From: an uncultured Campylobacter sp.
GTDB taxonomy: Bacteria > Campylobacterota > Campylobacteria > Campylobacterales > Campylobacteraceae
Reading direction: 5' to 3'
Assembly (NCBI RefSeq): GCF_937997595.1
Contig: NZ_CALKTS010000104.1
Coordinates: forward strand, 1-12,236
DNA: 12,236 nt
Part shown: in pieces, positions 10,729 through 12,236 of the stretch
How positions within the stretch are numbered: position 1 is the first letter of the stretch
Layout: every line of letters starts with the position of its first letter
The notes under the pieces: model-generated
The model's database searches: none
Told to the model about the DNA's origin: nothing
What the model saw: the letters and a program-made list of their open reading frames with translations, nothing else
Made by a program: the position numbers and the translations under genes

Positions 10729-12236
10729 TTCTTTGAAGCCTTACGAGTGCGAAATCCTTGCTGCGGCGGCTCTTGCGAGAGATTTAGCAAAAACGGGGTG
10801 CAAACAAGGCGAAGCGGCAAGCTTAAAAGGCGCGGACAAATCCCAAAGTATCGCGGCAAGCGTAAATTTAAAAGATGCGGAAAATTCTAGCAGAAGCGCA
10901 AATTTTAATGGCGCTAAAAATTCTATCGACAGCGCAGATACCGCGCACGCCACGCAAACGACGCAGACGCAAGAGCAAAAAAGCGCACCGATGATCGAAA
11001 TTTACGGCGAGGACGCGGCGGAGCTCATCGCGTTTTTTTTCGGCGCGCTGATTGCGGGCTTTGCGCCCGTACTGCTGCGAGAGCCCAAATTTAGCGGTAA
11101 ATTTCATCTAGGCGGCGACGTAAAAATTCCAAATCTCGCCGCAGCACAAAATTTAGACGAATTCTGCTTCCATGATTTAGAAAAAATTTCGCTGCACGAT
11201 ACCGAAAAATCTGTGCCTAAAATTTCATCTAAAAACGCGCCGCAAAATCACGCGCCGTGCGAGCAAGAGGCTATCTCTTTGCACCTACTGCGCGCGGATC
11301 AAAAATTTTATATCAAAACTTCGGGCTCTACGGGCGAGGCGAAAAATATCGAAAAAAGTCTGCGTGATATGGTTTTGGAGGCGGAATTTTTGGTAGAAAG
11401 ATTCAGTCTTTGCGCAAGCGATCGATTTTTATCGGGCGTCTCGCACCAAAATATGTTCGGGCTCACCTTTAGCATCTTCGTGCCGCTGCTTTGCGGCTCG
11501 CGCACGCAAAAAGGCGGTCTAAACTACCCTGAAATCATCCTCGCAGTCGATCTTGCGGGCGCCGTGCTGATCAGCTCGCCCACGGTGCTAGGCGCGCTAT
11601 GCGAGCACGCAGATGCTGCAAACATAGCGCCTTTGGGCACCATTTTTAGCGCGGGTGCACCGCTAAGTCCTGCGATCCGAGACAGGTTGGCAGCGCTTAG
11701 CAGTGCCCGCATCGTCGATATTTACGGCTCCAGCGAAACGGGCGTGATCGCCTGCAACGAGGGCGCAGGACTTAAAAAATTCGCTCCCGTTAGCGTGCAG
11801 ATCCGCGCAGATATTGATAGCGGCAGCGCGGCAAAATGCGAGAATAAGCCCTTCGATCTTGCGGCAAGCCCTTGCGGCGAAAATTTTGCGGCAAAGCCTA
11901 AAACGAGCCGTATGGACGGGCAAGACGCAAACCGCTCGGGCAAGCAGGCGTCTAAATTTAATGCAGACGCTGGCAATAAAACCTCGGCCGGCCAGAAAAA
12001 CAGTCCCACACCGAGCTCTGCGACAAAACACGACGATAAATTTACGCAAGAGAGCGCGCTTTGCGATAAATTTGGGGCAAAGCAACCCGCCGACAATTTT
12101 TCGCAAACGGGCGAGTTTACGATCAGCTCTCCTTGGTGCGAGCGCTTCGAAAGCCGCGATTTCGGCTATGTGCGCGCAGACGAGATCACGCTTTTGGGGC
12201 GCGGCGACCGCACCGTCAAAATCAACGAAAACCGCG
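10709..12236 (+). CDS. apeH: AMP-dependent acyl/aryl ligase, ApeH-like, cut by the window end
   Basis: The frame is open from ATG 10709 to the window edge, giving 509 codons with no stop. Adenylate-forming motifs are in order: KTSGSTGEAK at about 203-212 (ATP phosphate loop), IYGSSETG at 338-345 with Glu343, Asp484 in SRDFGY, and GRGDRTVKINENR from 497. The C-terminal catalytic lysine lies beyond the edge. It should activate an aryl or acyl acid with ATP and load it on a carrier protein. Relatives are about 450 residues in total, yet this part already exceeds 500 because of low-complexity insertions at about 22-90, 120-195 and 375-470; the core motifs are intact. AGGA at 10699-10702 lies six bases before the ATG, inside the previous gene. 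A run of eight Ts at 11033-11040 lies in the coding sequence. Confidence 0.85.
   Translation, partial: MLKNLINSLKPYECEILAAAALARDLAKTGCKQGEAASLKGADKSQSIAASVNLKDAENSSRSANFNGAKNSIDSADTAHATQTTQTQEQKSAPMIEIYGEDAAELIAFFFGALIAGFAPVLLREPKFSGKFHLGGDVKIPNLAAAQNLDEFCFHDLEKISLHDTEKSVPKISSKNAPQNHAPCEQEAISLHLLRADQKFYIKTSGSTGEAKNIEKSLRDMVLEAEFLVERFSLCASDRFLSGVSHQNMFGLTFSIFVPLLCGSRTQKGGLNYPEIILAVDLAGAVLISSPTVLGALCEHADAANIAPLGTIFSAGAPLSPAIRDRLAALSSARIVDIYGSSETGVIACNEGAGLKKFAPVSVQIRADIDSGSAAKCENKPFDLAASPCGENFAAKPKTSRMDGQDANRSGKQASKFNADAGNKTSAGQKNSPTPSSATKHDDKFTQESALCDKFGAKQPADNFSQTGEFTISSPWCERFESRDFGYVRADEITLLGRGDRTVKINENR
10877..10936 (+). repeat. Two 24-base imperfect units in the ligase N-terminal insertion
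   Basis: The 24-base segments at 10877-10900 and 10913-10936 agree at 18 positions and encode AENSSRSA and AKNSIDSA in the same phase, 36 bases apart. They lie between the N-terminal helix of the ligase and the block that resumes at MIEIYGEDAAELIA (residue 93). A comparable pair, CGATAAATTT, sits at 12034 and 12064 in the third insertion, 30 bases apart. Confidence 0.6.

Noticed and set aside
1..12236. Insertion sequence, prophage, tRNA or toxin-antitoxin genes
   Set aside because: No transposase, integrase, terminal inverted repeats with target duplication, tRNA-like cloverleaf or toxin motif was seen on either strand.

Overview
The window looks like a fairly GC-rich Campylobacter. Overlapping AAATTT and AAAATTTT words sit in a GC-rich background, intergenic space is minimal, and non-ATG starts are common. 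The style recalls the oral C. gracilis / C. rectus / C. showae group, but no species marker is present, so the genus is an inference. The content is clear: an aryl polyene (APE) type gene cluster, an iterative type II polyketide/fatty-acid-like pathway that makes outer-membrane carotenoid-like aryl polyene lipids. All genes lie on the + strand.

Layout. 1-443: no gene, AT-word-rich leader with a candidate promoter just before the first gene. 444-5266: 4'-phosphopantetheinyl transferase, DUF3261-like lipoprotein, ketosynthase (ApeO type), hotdog dehydratase (ApeP type), ketoreductase (ApeQ/FabG type), second ketosynthase (ApeR type). 5277-5699: small exported protein. 5689-7194: ketosynthase-like chain-length-factor protein (ApeC type), about twice the usual size. 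7184-8197: unrecognised Arg-rich reading frame. 8194-9483: PlsC-like acyltransferase and two acyl carrier proteins (ApeE/ApeF type). 9484-10188: 705 bases without a convincing gene but with inverted repeats. 10189-10728: COG4648-like membrane protein. 10709 to the window end: AMP-dependent ligase (ApeH type), cut by the edge. From 444 to 9483 every junction overlaps by 4-20 bases except one 10-base gap, so this is one translationally coupled operon.

How it works together (family knowledge plus inference): the ligase loads an aryl acid onto a carrier protein; the transferase adds the phosphopantetheine arm to both carriers; the ketosynthase with its chain-length-factor partner and the second ketosynthase extend with malonyl units; the ketoreductase and dehydratase leave one double bond per cycle; the acyltransferase, membrane protein and lipoprotein attach or move the product. 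A second FabA-like dehydratase (ApeI), thioesterase, LolA-like protein and exporter usually found in such clusters are not in this window and may lie downstream.

The most unusual signal is a set of in-frame, low-complexity tandem repeats built around AAATTT-like cores. They enlarge the ApeO-type ketosynthase, the ApeC-type partner and the ligase, and run through the unrecognised 337-residue frame; the other genes appear free of them. In the ketosynthase and its partner the repeats have an exact 24-base (8-codon) period; elsewhere 30-, 36-, 42- and 90-base spacings occur, all multiples of three.
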